Of a stretch of DNA of 64,000 nucleotides, positions 8,372-17,303 are shown piece after piece; positions within the stretch are counted from its first letter, which is position 1, and each line of letters starts with the position of its first letter. Location of the stretch: NCBI GenBank assembly GCA_902624885.1, contig CACNZU010000002.1, positions 1 through 64,000 of the forward strand, in the 5' to 3' direction. The translations under genes were made by a program, and so were the position numbers. Under the pieces are notes generated by a model, which was given only the letters and a program-made list of their open reading frames with translations, was not told the DNA's origin and searched no databases. The DNA is from an uncultured Pelagibacteraceae bacterium. Lineage in GTDB: Bacteria; Pseudomonadota; Alphaproteobacteria; Pelagibacterales; Pelagibacteraceae.

Positions 8372-9436
8372 ATGGAAAAGGTAAAACAAAAGGATTTAAT
8401 TTTATACTCAGGTCTAATTATTTTAGGTTTAGCTGCACCTTATTTATTTTCCGCTTTTAAAGTTCAGCTTACATATCTTTGTGTCTTGATCGTTTTAGCC
8501 ATGACGTGGAACTTACAAGGCGGAGAAATGGGGTACAACACCTTTGGAAATATACTTTTTTACGGTCTTGGAATGTATCTAACTGCATCGGTTCAAGTTG
8601 GCATGTTTTTTCCATTAGCAGAATGGACTGAGAGTGGTGGAGAAAAAACATTCGTACATACCACGGCGCAATATTTTCAAGGAATAGGTGTCGGATTATT
8701 AGTTTCAGCAATTGTTCCTGCTGTTATTGCTGGCGCTATAGGTTATGCTATTTTAGGTTTGAGAGGTCATTACTTTGCAATTTGCACTTTAGGTTTAGGT
8801 ATCGCGGCAGGTGAAATAGCTGGCGGAATAGAAATTATTGGAGCTGGTCAAGGTTTCACCACTCCACCTTTTCCTGCTGAAATAGTTGATACTGAAGCTA
8901 GAGGGAAATTTTTCTACTTTTTAAGTTTCGCATTACTAGTTGGAACATTTATTTTTGTTAAATATATTTATGGTTCTAGATTTAGATTAATTTTAAATGC
9001 GATAAGAGACAATGAGGATAAAGCAGAAGCAATGGGTATTCAAACTATGAAATATAAAATTGTAGGCTGGATGTGTTCTGCATTCTTCTGTGGTCTTGCT
9101 GGTGGAATTATGGGCGGACTAATTGGGTATATAGACTCAACAGATGTTGCTTTTGACGGAAGAGAGATGGGAGTCTTCATGGTTCTTATGGCGATTCTTG
9201 GTGGAAAAGGAACTTTGTGGGGCCCAGTGATTGGTGCAACTTTATTCCATTTCTTCAAAGAAGGTCTTTGGACATTAATTTTAGGATGGCAGTATGTTGC
9301 GCTAGGAGTTTTAATTGTTGTAATCGTAGTTTATTTCCCAGAGGGATTAATGGGTTGGTTGCGAGAAAAATATCCTGAAAGATTTGGTGAAGTGATAGAT
9401 GAAAAAGATCGTAAAGCACAGGTGGAATTAAAATGA
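8372..9436 (+). CDS. livM: Liv-type ABC transporter permease, LivM family (system 1)
   Basis: 354 residues with about ten membrane segments. Typical LivM stretches are MTWNLQGGEMGYNTFGNILFYGLGMYLTA and FRLILNAIRDNEDKAEAMGIQT, the latter being the coupling loop. Partner of LivH in the transmembrane channel. Its end overlaps livG by 4 bases, so the two are translationally coupled. It has a longer extracytoplasmic insert (around residues 75-100) than the E. coli protein. Confidence 0.93.
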   Translation: MEKVKQKDLILYSGLIILGLAAPYLFSAFKVQLTYLCVLIVLAMTWNLQGGEMGYNTFGNILFYGLGMYLTASVQVGMFFPLAEWTESGGEKTFVHTTAQYFQGIGVGLLVSAIVPAVIAGAIGYAILGLRGHYFAICTLGLGIAAGEIAGGIEIIGAGQGFTTPPFPAEIVDTEARGKFFYFLSFALLVGTFIFVKYIYGSRFRLILNAIRDNEDKAEAMGIQTMKYKIVGWMCSAFFCGLAGGIMGGLIGYIDSTDVAFDGREMGVFMVLMAILGGKGTLWGPVIGATLFHFFKEGLWTLILGWQYVALGVLIVVIVVYFPEGLMGWLREKYPERFGEVIDEKDRKAQVELK

Positions 9437-10167
9437 GCATATTACAAGTTAAAAATGTAAGTAAATCTTTCGGCGGTGTTCAAGCTAACGTAGATATTTC
9501 TGTTTCGGTAGAACAGGGATCTATAGTTGGCTTAATAGGACCTAATGGTTCAGGTAAAACTACTTTATTTAATTCTATTGTTGGAACTCATCCGATTGAT
9601 AAAGGATCAATTGTTTTTGATAAAACAGAGGTTTCTGAAATGCCTGTGCCAGCAGTCGCTAAACTTGGTTTGTTAAGAACTTTTCAACAAACAAGAATTT
9701 ATTCAAAACTTAACTGCGTAGAGAATATGCTAATAAGTCACAAAGCTAGTGACTCTGGATTTATTTTTGCAAAAGTACCTGCTGAACTTACTGAAAAAGC
9801 AGAAAATATTTTAAACTTTGTAGGTCTTTATCAAAAAAGAAATTTGAGAGCAGGTGATTTATCTTTTGGGCAACAAAAATTATTAGAATTAGCGATGGCT
9901 TTGATGAATGAGCCTAAAATGCTTTTATTAGATGAGCCTACAGCTGGAATTAATCCAACTTTAATTAACGGAATTATAGATAGATTAATTAAAATAAATA
10001 AAGATTATGGAATTACTTTATTAGTCATAGAGCACAATATGAAAGTAATTATGAGTTTAGCACAAAAAATTTTCTGTTTAGCCCATGGTAAAATGCTAGC
10101 TGAGGGTTCTCCAGATCAAATTAAAAACGATAAGCGAGTAGTTGATGCTTATTTAGGAGCGCAGTAA
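9433..10167 (+). CDS. livG: Liv-type ABC transporter ATPase, LivG family (system 1)
   Basis: 244 residues. Walker A is GPNGSGKT (36-43), the ABC signature is LSFGQQKLLEL and Walker B is MLLLDEPTAG, followed by the LivG-specific INPTLI and the switch histidine in LLVIEHNM. It hydrolyses ATP on the cytoplasmic face with LivF. Overlaps livM by 4 bases and shares one base with the start of livF. Confidence 0.95.
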   Translation: MSILQVKNVSKSFGGVQANVDISVSVEQGSIVGLIGPNGSGKTTLFNSIVGTHPIDKGSIVFDKTEVSEMPVPAVAKLGLLRTFQQTRIYSKLNCVENMLISHKASDSGFIFAKVPAELTEKAENILNFVGLYQKRNLRAGDLSFGQQKLLELAMALMNEPKMLLLDEPTAGINPTLINGIIDRLIKINKDYGITLLVIEHNMKVIMSLAQKIFCLAHGKMLAEGSPDQIKNDKRVVDAYLGAQ

Positions 10168-10952
10168 TGGCAAATCAATATGATGTTTTAGGTAAAGCAC
10201 CTGGTTTAGAAGACTTAAATAAATTATCTCCGAGTGATGTTCATCTAACCATAAGAGGCTTAAACGCTGGCTATGGAAAAATGGAGATACTGCATAATTT
10301 TGACTTAACAGTTAGTAAGGCTCAATCCTTATGTTTAATAGGACCTAACGGTGCGGGAAAGTCTACAATACTTCATTCGATTTATGGTTTTACGAATATT
10401 TTTGACGGAAAAATTGAATTAGAAGGAAATGAAATTACAACATTAACTCCTGCACAGAAACTTAGCAAAGTGGGCATAGCTTATATCTTACAAGATAACT
10501 CAGTATTTCCTGATATGACAGTTGAGGAAAACCTTTTAATGGGTGGATACATTAAAGATAAACAAGACGAGGCTTATGAAGAAGCTGAAAGAATTTTTCA
10601 AAAATATGAGAGATTAAGAAATAGAAGAAATCAACCTGCAAAAGTTTTATCAGGTGGCGAGAGAAGATTATTAGAAATTTCAAGAGCGTTAGTTATGAAA
10701 CCATCAGTTTTATTAGTAGATGAACCATCAATTGGTTTGGAACCAAAATATATAAATATGGTTTTTGAAATTTTAGAAGATCTTCAAAAAGCAGAGAAGA
10801 AAACAATAATACTCGTAGAACAAAACGCAAAAAAAGGTTTAGAGTTTGCAGATATAGGGTACGTTTTAGTATCAGGCCAAACAGCTATTGCAGGTAAAGG
10901 GGATGATCTTTTAAAAAACCCAGACGTGGGAAGACTGTTCCTTGGTGGATGA
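10167..10952 (+). CDS. livF: Liv-type ABC transporter ATPase, LivF family (system 1)
   Basis: 261 residues. Walker A GPNGAGKS (59-66), signature LSGGERRLLEI, Walker B VLLVDEPSIGLEPK, and the LivF-type VEQNAKKGLEFAD. An N-terminal extension of about 25 residues precedes the ABC domain, compared with the 239-residue system 2 LivF; the extension has no recognisable motif. The stop codon overlaps the azlC start (ATGA), tying the importer to an exporter. Confidence 0.93.
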   Translation: MANQYDVLGKAPGLEDLNKLSPSDVHLTIRGLNAGYGKMEILHNFDLTVSKAQSLCLIGPNGAGKSTILHSIYGFTNIFDGKIELEGNEITTLTPAQKLSKVGIAYILQDNSVFPDMTVEENLLMGGYIKDKQDEAYEEAERIFQKYERLRNRRNQPAKVLSGGERRLLEISRALVMKPSVLLVDEPSIGLEPKYINMVFEILEDLQKAEKKTIILVEQNAKKGLEFADIGYVLVSGQTAIAGKGDDLLKNPDVGRLFLGG

Positions 10953-11653
10953 TTAACTCGCAAGCTTTCTTTACAGGTTTAACATCATTAAAGGGCGCAA
11001 GAAGTCCAGCGTTACCTTTGGCAGCTTGTTTTGTTGCTTTAGGAGCTTTACTTAAAGATGCTGGATTTAACATTCAACAAAGTGCAGCATCAAGTTTTTT
11101 TACTTATGCGTTACCAGGACAATTAGTAATGGCGGAGTCATTATTATTAGGCGCATCTATAGTAAATATTTTTTTAGCAGTATGGTTAGTTAATTTTAGA
11201 CTTTATCCAATGACAGTTTCCTTATTTCCTTTACTTGAGCACAAATCCCAACCTAAGTGGAAATATTATTTGTCTTGCCACTTTCTTGCAGTTTCATCAT
11301 GGTTAATTGCTAAAGACTCTTATAAAAAGATTAACGCAAAATATAGAATAGATTTTTGGATAGGTATTGGCACTGGAACTTGGCTAACAGCTGTTCTTAT
11401 GACTGTTATTGGGTATCTAGCAGCAGATCTTTTAAATAAAGAAATGTTAATTGGATTGGCGATTGTAAATCCAATTTATTTTTTTTGTATGATGATAGGC
11501 GCTATGAAAAACATAGCCATATCTATTTCGGTAATTTTAGGAACAACTTTAGGACCAGTAATTTATCTATTTTCTACTGAGTGGTCATTATTATTTGCCG
11601 GATTGATAGCAGGGACTGTAGCTTATTTATTTGGAGAAAAAGATGGCAAGTAG
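10949..11653 (+). CDS. azlC: AzlC family branched-chain amino acid permease
   Basis: 234 residues with several membrane segments; the opening stretch, up to LPLAACFVALGALLKDAGF, and the later FFTYALPGQLVMAESLLLGAS fit the AzlC/YgaZ family. AzlC with AzlD forms an exporter of branched-chain amino acids and analogues (family knowledge). It begins inside the livF stop (4-base overlap), so it should be co-translated with the import system. The azlD gene overlaps its end. Confidence 0.9.
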   Translation: MINSQAFFTGLTSLKGARSPALPLAACFVALGALLKDAGFNIQQSAASSFFTYALPGQLVMAESLLLGASIVNIFLAVWLVNFRLYPMTVSLFPLLEHKSQPKWKYYLSCHFLAVSSWLIAKDSYKKINAKYRIDFWIGIGTGTWLTAVLMTVIGYLAADLLNKEMLIGLAIVNPIYFFCMMIGAMKNIAISISVILGTTLGPVIYLFSTEWSLLFAGLIAGTVAYLFGEKDGK

Positions 11654-11969
11654 TCAACTTATAATTTTTGCAATTATAGCAACTTCAATCGCTACATATA
11701 TATCTAGATTTATGGGAGCGCTTACTTCAGAAAAAGTTAGTGTGAAATCTAAAATTTTTAAATGGTTTAATTGTGTTGCCTATTCAACTTTGGCCGCACT
11801 GCTCGGAAGAATGATAATATTTCCTGCTGGAGTTTTAGCTGACTCAGACTTAACAATTAGATTGATAGTATTCTTCACTTGTATTGCTATATTTATAATA
11901 TCTAAAAAAAATTTAGTAATTCCTACAATTGCTTCAGCGATTTTATTAAGCTTTTTGACTAACATTTGA
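11643..11969 (+). CDS. azlD: AzlD family branched-chain amino acid exporter subunit
   Basis: 108 residues with three to four membrane segments; small partner of AzlC. The ATG at 11643 is preferred to a TTG at 11631 because a GGAG box lies at 11633-11636, the right distance upstream. The gene overlaps azlC by 11 bases. The motif TYISRFMGALTSEKV near the N-terminus matches the family pattern in which a helix precedes a short basic loop. Confidence 0.88.
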   Translation: MASSQLIIFAIIATSIATYISRFMGALTSEKVSVKSKIFKWFNCVAYSTLAALLGRMIIFPAGVLADSDLTIRLIVFFTCIAIFIISKKNLVIPTIASAILLSFLTNI

Positions 11970-11987
11970 TTTGTGGTAAAATTAAAA

Positions 11988-12044
11988 ATGGAACCAATAT
12001 TAGCAATTTTTATTGTTTTATGGATCATGGGCACTATTGATTAA
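11988..12044 (+). CDS. Possible 18-residue leader micro-ORF before glaH
   Basis: ATG at 11988 opens a reading frame for a hydrophobic 18-residue peptide (MEPILAIFIVLWIMGTID) whose TAA ends at 12044, with the glaH ATG at 12045. The exact abutment and single membrane-like helix make a coupled leader or small membrane peptide possible. A frame this short can occur by chance and no strong ribosome-binding site is evident. Confidence 0.3.
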   Translation: MEPILAIFIVLWIMGTID

Positions 12045-12941
12045 ATGAGTTTTTCAATTACAGATCATAATAACTCTAAAAGAGTTCGTGTAATAAAGTT
12101 AAATGAAAGCGACCTAGATAGGCTGATTTTTCCTTTTAAAAAACATTCAATTTTATCTTTAGAATACAAACCATTTTCTAGATTCAGCTTAGCCAAAAGC
12201 TTAGATGAAGTATTTGAAAATAATTTAAGTAAAACTTTAAGTGAAATTCTTAATGATCGAAAAACTGGAACTGCGATCGTTGAGCCTGATATAAAAAATA
12301 GGAAATTTGATAAAGATTTTTTAGTCAAGCTTTCAACAGGTCTCGCTTATCTAATTGGCAATCCAAACTTTGACTCCATGTCAGGGAAGTATTATGCAAG
12401 ATTTCATGTAAAACACCAAGACAGTAGCGATTCTTATTTAAGAAAGGCGTATACAAATTTAGATCTTCATACAGATGGAACGTATGTAAAAGAGAAAACC
12501 GATTGGATTATAATGACAAAAATGGAAGAACAGAATGTTGGTGGAGGAGAAAGTGTAATTTTACATTTAGATGATTGGGAACACTTGGAAGATTTAAGTA
12601 ATGATCCTGTGGGCCAAGAAGATTTTGTATGGGGATCGCCGAAAAGCAAGAATGTTGATTATAAAGTTGAACATCCAGTATTTTCAAAAGATAAAAATGG
12701 CAAGCCAGTTATTTCTTATATTGATCAATTTCCTGAACCCAAAAATATGAAACAAGGTTTATTTTTACAGAAATTATCAGATGCATTAGAACAAAGTAAA
12801 AATAAAATAAGCTTTCCACTTCCTGTTGGATCAACAATCTTTTCTAATAACTATTTTTGGTTGCATGGAAGAAAAGCTTTTAAAGAGCATTCTGGGTTGT
12901 CTAGAGAATTACTTAGAATTAGAGGAACATTTTTTCATTAA
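12045..12941 (+). CDS. glaH: Glutarate 2-hydroxylase, Fe(II)/2-oxoglutarate-dependent (CsiD/GlaH)
   Basis: Converts glutarate to L-2-hydroxyglutarate using O2 and 2-oxoglutarate, a step in lysine/glutarate breakdown. 298 residues against about 325 in E. coli. The iron triad is visible: H142 and D144 in LDLHTDGTYV and the distal histidine H274 in FWLHGR, followed by SRELLRIRG, which supplies the 2-oxoglutarate arginine. Stretches such as ILHLDDWEHL and SYIDQFPEPKN match the CsiD family closely. No L-2-hydroxyglutarate oxidase (LhgO) lies in the window. A TTT transporter operon follows 66 bases later. Confidence 0.9.
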   Translation: MSFSITDHNNSKRVRVIKLNESDLDRLIFPFKKHSILSLEYKPFSRFSLAKSLDEVFENNLSKTLSEILNDRKTGTAIVEPDIKNRKFDKDFLVKLSTGLAYLIGNPNFDSMSGKYYARFHVKHQDSSDSYLRKAYTNLDLHTDGTYVKEKTDWIIMTKMEEQNVGGGESVILHLDDWEHLEDLSNDPVGQEDFVWGSPKSKNVDYKVEHPVFSKDKNGKPVISYIDQFPEPKNMKQGLFLQKLSDALEQSKNKISFPLPVGSTIFSNNYFWLHGRKAFKEHSGLSRELLRIRGTFFH

Positions 12942-12948
12942 TACATAG

Positions 12949-12977
12949 TTGACTCTAGATAAGTTATTCATTTTAAT
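12949..12977 (+). promoter_or_regulatory. Candidate promoter of tctCBA
   Basis: TTGACT (12949-12954), 17-base spacer, TTTAAT (12972-12977): each box matches five of six consensus bases. It lies 30 bases before the tctC ATG. A TAATTAACAA element and a GGGGGAAATA ribosome-binding site follow, similar to the leaders of both Liv binding-protein genes. Confidence 0.6.
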
Positions 12978-13007
12978 AGGAATAATTAACAAACACAGGG
13001 GGAAATA

Positions 13008-14000
13008 ATGTTCAATAAGTTCAAAAAACTTATCAGCCTAGTTTTCGCGACTGTTCTTTTAACTTCAGTTTCAAACACTTCTTTCGCTACTGACAAATTA
13101 CACTTTGTAATAGGTGGTGGTGCCGGCGGTGGTTGGGATGGAACTGCTAGAGGAACTGGTGAAGCTTTAACTAAAGCTGGTTTTTTAAATAGTGCATCAT
13201 TTGAAAATATGTCAGGTGGTGGTGGAGGAAAAGCTTTATCATACATGATAAATACGAAACCTTCAGATACAATTTTAGTTCAATCAACTCCATTAGTTCT
13301 TAGATCAATAACTAGACACTCTGGTTATGTAGACAAGAAGAATGCAGCCAAGGTTACATCTTATAAAGATGTTGTGCCAATAGCTGGTGTAATTGGTGAT
13401 TATGGTGCAATCGTTGCAGCTAAAAACTCACCGTACAATTCTTGGAAAGATGTAGTTGCTGCTTACAAAACAAATCCTAAATCAGTTAAAATGGCTGGTG
13501 GATCTGTGAGAGGAAGTATGGACCATTTAATTGGTGCTTTAGCATTTAAAGAAGCTGGAGCTAATCCAAATGATGTTGTTTACATTCCTTACGATGCAGG
13601 TGGTAAAGCATTAGCTGGACTTTTATCAGGTGAAACTCAAATTCTTTCGACTGGTTTGGGAGAGGTAATGGGTGCTAGAGATCAAGTAAAAATTCTTGGT
13701 ATTACAGCTCCTAAAAGAGTAGCCGATGCTCCAGATGTTCCTACTTTAAAAGAGCAAGGTACTAACGCGATCTTCGTAAATTGGAGAGGATTTTTTGGCC
13801 CTCCAGGTATGAGTGATGGAGAGAGAAAGAAAATTGCTAAAATGTTAGGTGATGTTCAAAAAACACCTGAGTGGGAAGCGGTAAGAAAAAGAAATGCATG
13901 GGTAAATATTTATAACCCAGACAAAAAATTCGTTAAATTTTTGGAAAAACAAACAGTTGAAATGACTGGATTGTTAAAAAATTTAGGCGTAATTAAATAG
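13008..14000 (+). CDS. tctC: TTT transporter periplasmic binding protein, TctC/Bug family
   Basis: 330 residues with a Sec signal peptide (1-27, ending SFA). The Bug-type fold opens with LHFVIGGGAGGGWDGTARG, the glycine-rich ligand loop. The conserved aspartate segment typical of carboxylate binders is YDAGGKALAGLLSGETQ. It delivers a di- or tricarboxylate to the TctAB membrane unit. The neighbouring glaH gene makes glutarate or another C5 dicarboxylate a reasonable ligand (inference). A strong GGGGGAAATA ribosome-binding site precedes it, as expected for an abundant periplasmic protein. Confidence 0.9.
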   Translation: MFNKFKKLISLVFATVLLTSVSNTSFATDKLHFVIGGGAGGGWDGTARGTGEALTKAGFLNSASFENMSGGGGGKALSYMINTKPSDTILVQSTPLVLRSITRHSGYVDKKNAAKVTSYKDVVPIAGVIGDYGAIVAAKNSPYNSWKDVVAAYKTNPKSVKMAGGSVRGSMDHLIGALAFKEAGANPNDVVYIPYDAGGKALAGLLSGETQILSTGLGEVMGARDQVKILGITAPKRVADAPDVPTLKEQGTNAIFVNWRGFFGPPGMSDGERKKIAKMLGDVQKTPEWEAVRKRNAWVNIYNPDKKFVKFLEKQTVEMTGLLKNLGVIK

Positions 14001-14017
14001 TCATTAAAGGAAGAGCA

Positions 14018-14488
14018 GTGAATATTAGTCCTTCAAAGATAATTTCACTGCTCTTTTTTATTTTCTCAGGTTTTTACCTTTATACTGCCCATCAAATTCA
14101 AGTTTTTACTTTTGATGAAAATGCTGCTTTTAATGCAAAAACATTTCCAATTTACTTGGGATACGCTGGATTAGTATTTTCAGCTCTCTATATAATTTTA
14201 CCAGAAAAAAAACCATCAGATGTAGATCTTAAAGTTCTGGATTATAAAAAGACAATATCTTTAGTTATTCTTATGATTATTTATGGATTAACAATTTTAA
14301 GAGTAGGATATTTTCTTTCAACGTCAGTATTTTTAGTTTTGTCTTATATTGTTTTAGGTGAAAGGAAATGGTTTTGGATATTTATTTTATCTTTTCCTTT
14401 CGTAGCAATATTTATGTATCTCCTACATGGACTACTTAATATTTATCTTCGTGACCCATTTTTACAATACTTAGGAGTGATGGGATGA
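14018..14488 (+). CDS. tctB: TTT transporter small membrane subunit TctB
   Basis: 156 residues with four membrane segments and a short periplasmic loop after the first. The start is GTG at 14018, preceded by AAAGGAAGAG; no ATG start gives the expected N-terminal helix. Poorly conserved in sequence but recognised by length, topology and its place between tctC and tctA. It ends in a 4-base ATGA overlap with tctA. Confidence 0.85.
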   Translation: MNISPSKIISLLFFIFSGFYLYTAHQIQVFTFDENAAFNAKTFPIYLGYAGLVFSALYIILPEKKPSDVDLKVLDYKKTISLVILMIIYGLTILRVGYFLSTSVFLVLSYIVLGERKWFWIFILSFPFVAIFMYLLHGLLNIYLRDPFLQYLGVMG

Positions 14489-15987
14489 TCGAAGGTATAC
14501 TTATTGGATTAGAAACAGCATTTTCGTTTAAAAATTTAATGATGGTAATGATTGGTTGTTTTGCGGGAACTATTATTGGAATGCTTCCGGGTTTAGGACC
14601 AATGACTGCTATAGCATTAATGATACCAATTACTTATGGCTTTGAACCATCAACAGGACTTATTCTTATGGCTGGTGTATATTATGGGGCAGTGTTTGGA
14701 GGATCTACATCTTCAATATTGATAAATGCACCTGGCATTCCTGGAACCGTCGCAACTTCATTTGACGGTTATCCCATGGCGCAACAAGGTAAAGCTGGAA
14801 AGGCTTTAGCTATAGCTGCTTATAGCTCTTTCGCAGGTGGGACTATTGCAGCTATTTTTTTGCTAATAGCCGCGCCGAGTTTATCAAAAGTTAGTTTAGC
14901 TTTCAGATCTCCAGATTATTTTGGTTTAATGATTTTAGGTTTAACAGCAGTTTCTGCTTTTTCAGCCAAAGGTCATTTTTTAAAAGCTATGATGATGGTA
15001 GTTTTAGGCTTAATGTTAGCAAGTGTTGGACAAGATACATTATCAGATATTCCAAGATTTACATTTCAAAATATGAATTTATCAGATGGAATAAGCTTTG
15101 TTTTAGTTGTTATGGCAACTTTTGCTATGAGTGAAGCGTTAACAATTATTTTTAAGGCTAATGATCCTTCCAGAGTTGCTAAGCAGATATCTCTATCACA
15201 ATTAGGCTCAATTAAATTAGATAAAATTGAAACAAAAAAAATGGTAACGACCATCCCAAGATCATCAGTTTTAGGTTTTATAATTGGAGTGTTACCTGGA
15301 GCTGGCTCGACAATAGCTTCTTTTTTAGCTTATGGAATGGAAAGAAACTTTGTTAATGACGAGGAAAAACAAAAATTTGGAAAAGGAAGTGTTAATGGAT
15401 TAGCTGCACCTGAAACAGCAAATAACGCTGCATGTTCTGGTTCTTTTGTACCATTACTTACTTTAGGAATACCAGGTAGCGGAACAACTGCTGTTATGTT
15501 AGGAGCTTTATTAGGGTTTGGTATACAACCAGGTCCACGTTTATATCAAACTAATCCTGAGATATTTTGGTCAGTAATTATGTCAATGTATATTGGGATG
15601 GTAATTCTTTTGATACTTAACCTTCCATTGATACCTTACATTGCAAGAGTTTTAGCAACTCCAAGAACTTTTTTAATACCATTAATTTTATTCTTTTCTG
15701 TAACTGGAATATACCTCATGTCTTTTAACAATTTTGATATTTATTTAATGATTGGAATAGCAGTCATGGCGACAATTTTAAGATTATACGATTTTCCGAT
15801 GCCTCCCTTAATTCTTGCCTTTGTGCTTGGTGGTCTAATGGAGGAAAATTTAAGAAGGTCACTACTTATTTCGGATGGATCTTGGTCTTTTTTATGGGAC
15901 AGGCCTCTAACAATGTTAATTATGGCTTTAATTGCGACAATAGTATTGTGGCAATGTATAAAGTCTATAAAGACGAAAAGTAGTTAG
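14485..15987 (+). CDS. tctA: TTT transporter large membrane subunit TctA
   Basis: 500 residues with about 10-12 membrane segments. The two TctA repeats are recognisable: GMLPGLGPMTAIALMIPITYG (around 34-54) and IGVLPGAGSTIASFLAYGMERN (around 268-289), and YGGSTSSILINAPGIPG-type sequence appears as VFGGSTSSILINAPGIPG. It moves the carboxylate with a cation across the inner membrane. The final gene of the tctCBA operon. No clear terminator hairpin follows, only a T-run near 16028-16039. Confidence 0.95.
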   Translation: MIEGILIGLETAFSFKNLMMVMIGCFAGTIIGMLPGLGPMTAIALMIPITYGFEPSTGLILMAGVYYGAVFGGSTSSILINAPGIPGTVATSFDGYPMAQQGKAGKALAIAAYSSFAGGTIAAIFLLIAAPSLSKVSLAFRSPDYFGLMILGLTAVSAFSAKGHFLKAMMMVVLGLMLASVGQDTLSDIPRFTFQNMNLSDGISFVLVVMATFAMSEALTIIFKANDPSRVAKQISLSQLGSIKLDKIETKKMVTTIPRSSVLGFIIGVLPGAGSTIASFLAYGMERNFVNDEEKQKFGKGSVNGLAAPETANNAACSGSFVPLLTLGIPGSGTTAVMLGALLGFGIQPGPRLYQTNPEIFWSVIMSMYIGMVILLILNLPLIPYIARVLATPRTFLIPLILFFSVTGIYLMSFNNFDIYLMIGIAVMATILRLYDFPMPPLILAFVLGGLMEENLRRSLLISDGSWSFLWDRPLTMLIMALIATIVLWQCIKSIKTKSS

Positions 15988-16145
15988 TGTTGCAAAAAAA
16001 CCACTATAAAATGATAAAAAATGCCTATTTTGCTCGTTTTTTTTTTTATACAACTCCTAATCAAATTTAAAAAACTTGCTAGAGGGCAATTTATGCTTAT
16101 GGTAAGTCCTAATTATATTAAATTTAATAATAATTAAGGAATAAG

Positions 16146-16802
16146 ATGAAAAAACTATACGCAATAGTATTTATGGCTATGCTTGCCTTTACAGGCAAAG
16201 CTTTTGCAGAAATGTCTTACGGTGTTTCAGCAGCCTTAACTAAAATTGATGCGTCTGGTACTGAGACAGAGGGCGGAGAAAAAACGAATGGTAGCGCTGA
16301 TAATACAATTATTATCCCTTCAGTATTCGTAGAATATGCTTATAGCGACGCTATCTCAGTTGGTCTAGATTACATTCCACTTAGCGCAGACGTAAGCGAT
16401 AAGACTAAGAAGAGACAGGATACTGAAACTTCTGTAACTGGAACTGTAACAACTACATCGACAGCTCGAGAGCAAAAGGCTCAAGCAGAGTTGGAAAACC
16501 ATTTAACACTTTACGCACATTACAACATGACAGATACAATGTATCTTAAAGTTGGTTACGTACAAGTTGACTTAAACACTACTGAGAACTTAGGGACTGG
16601 ATCTAAATACGGTGACGAAACTCTTAATGGTGGATTAATTGGCATTGGTGCTAAAAGCGGAAATTCAAGATTTGAACTTACTTACACTGACTATGATGAT
16701 GTTTCATTAACATCTTCTGTAGCTAGAACTGGAGTAACAACGAATAACAAAATTGACGCTGATCTAGACACAGTAGCATTCAAGTACTCATACGCTTTTT
16801 AG
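16146..16802 (+). CDS. Small outer-membrane beta-barrel protein
   Basis: 218 residues with a Sec signal peptide (1-21, ending AFA). The mature part shows alternating hydrophobic/polar strands (YGVSAALTKID, VFVEYAYSDAISVGLDYIPL, LTLYAHYNMTDTMYLKVGYVQVDLN, FKYSYAF) and ends in an aromatic residue, the outer-membrane barrel signature. Eight or so strands fit an OmpW/OmpA-like barrel. A charged, repetitive insert lies at about residues 80-115. Function unknown. It is monocistronic, with a 158-base upstream gap and a strong terminator, and its codons are less AT-biased than its neighbours, which suggests high expression. Confidence 0.75.
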   Translation: MKKLYAIVFMAMLAFTGKAFAEMSYGVSAALTKIDASGTETEGGEKTNGSADNTIIIPSVFVEYAYSDAISVGLDYIPLSADVSDKTKKRQDTETSVTGTVTTTSTAREQKAQAELENHLTLYAHYNMTDTMYLKVGYVQVDLNTTENLGTGSKYGDETLNGGLIGIGAKSGNSRFELTYTDYDDVSLTSSVARTGVTTNNKIDADLDTVAFKYSYAF

Positions 16803-16828
16803 TATAAATACTTAATAAACAAAATTAA

Positions 16829-16859
16829 AAACCCATCGATCTTCGGTGGGTTTTTTTTT
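16829..16859 (+). terminator. Intrinsic terminator of barrel gene
   Basis: ACCCATCGA, a 3-base loop, then TCGGTGGGT (one G-T pair), followed by nine T residues. It lies between convergent genes. The A-run preceding the stem may let it also act for the doxX gene on the opposite strand. Confidence 0.9.
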
Positions 16860-16865
16860 GAAATT

Positions 16866-17252
16866 TCAAAGCCTGACATATTTCTTTTCTCTATCGACTG
16901 CCCATTCTTTAGTTCCATTAGCTACAATAAATAAAAATCCGCCCGCTAAACCAAAATTTTTTAAAAATGAAACCAATTGCGATTGATCTGAAAAATCAAA
17001 GTGAAAAATAAAAGCAGTAAGCAAACAAAAAGTTGCAAGAACACCAGCAGCAATTCTTGCTTGATAACCTACTATGACAAGTATAGGTAAAATAATTTCA
17101 ATTACTATTGCTGGAAAAATTAGGAAACCAGGTACACCAAAACTTTCCATCCATCCCATAGATCCATCTAAATTAAAAACTTTATTGAAAGCTGAGATTA
17201 AAAACAAAGCAGAAATTAGTATTCTTCCAATTAAATCTAAAAGGTTTGCCAT
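16866..17252 (-). CDS. DoxX family membrane protein
   Basis: 128 residues with four membrane segments and the DoxX opening (LIGRILISALFLISAFNKV, residues 6-24). Family members include subunits of redox complexes and proteins linked to sulfur or oxidative-stress handling, but the role of this one is not known. It is transcribed towards the barrel gene and lies downstream of the AbrB-type gene with a 51-base gap, so the two may share a transcript. Confidence 0.85.
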   Translation of the reverse strand: MANLLDLIGRILISALFLISAFNKVFNLDGSMGWMESFGVPGFLIFPAIVIEIILPILVIVGYQARIAAGVLATFCLLTAFIFHFDFSDQSQLVSFLKNFGLAGGFLFIVANGTKEWAVDREKKYVRL

Positions 17253-17303
17253 GAGAAAAAAATAGTTCGAATAGAGATTAATGTCAAAAAAAGATAGTTT
17301 AAT

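Noticed and set aside
15988..16145. Terminator or regulatory RNA between tctA and the barrel gene
   Set aside because: There is a T-run at about 16028-16039 but no adequate stem before it; a TTGCTA/TATGGT promoter guess is too weak to list.
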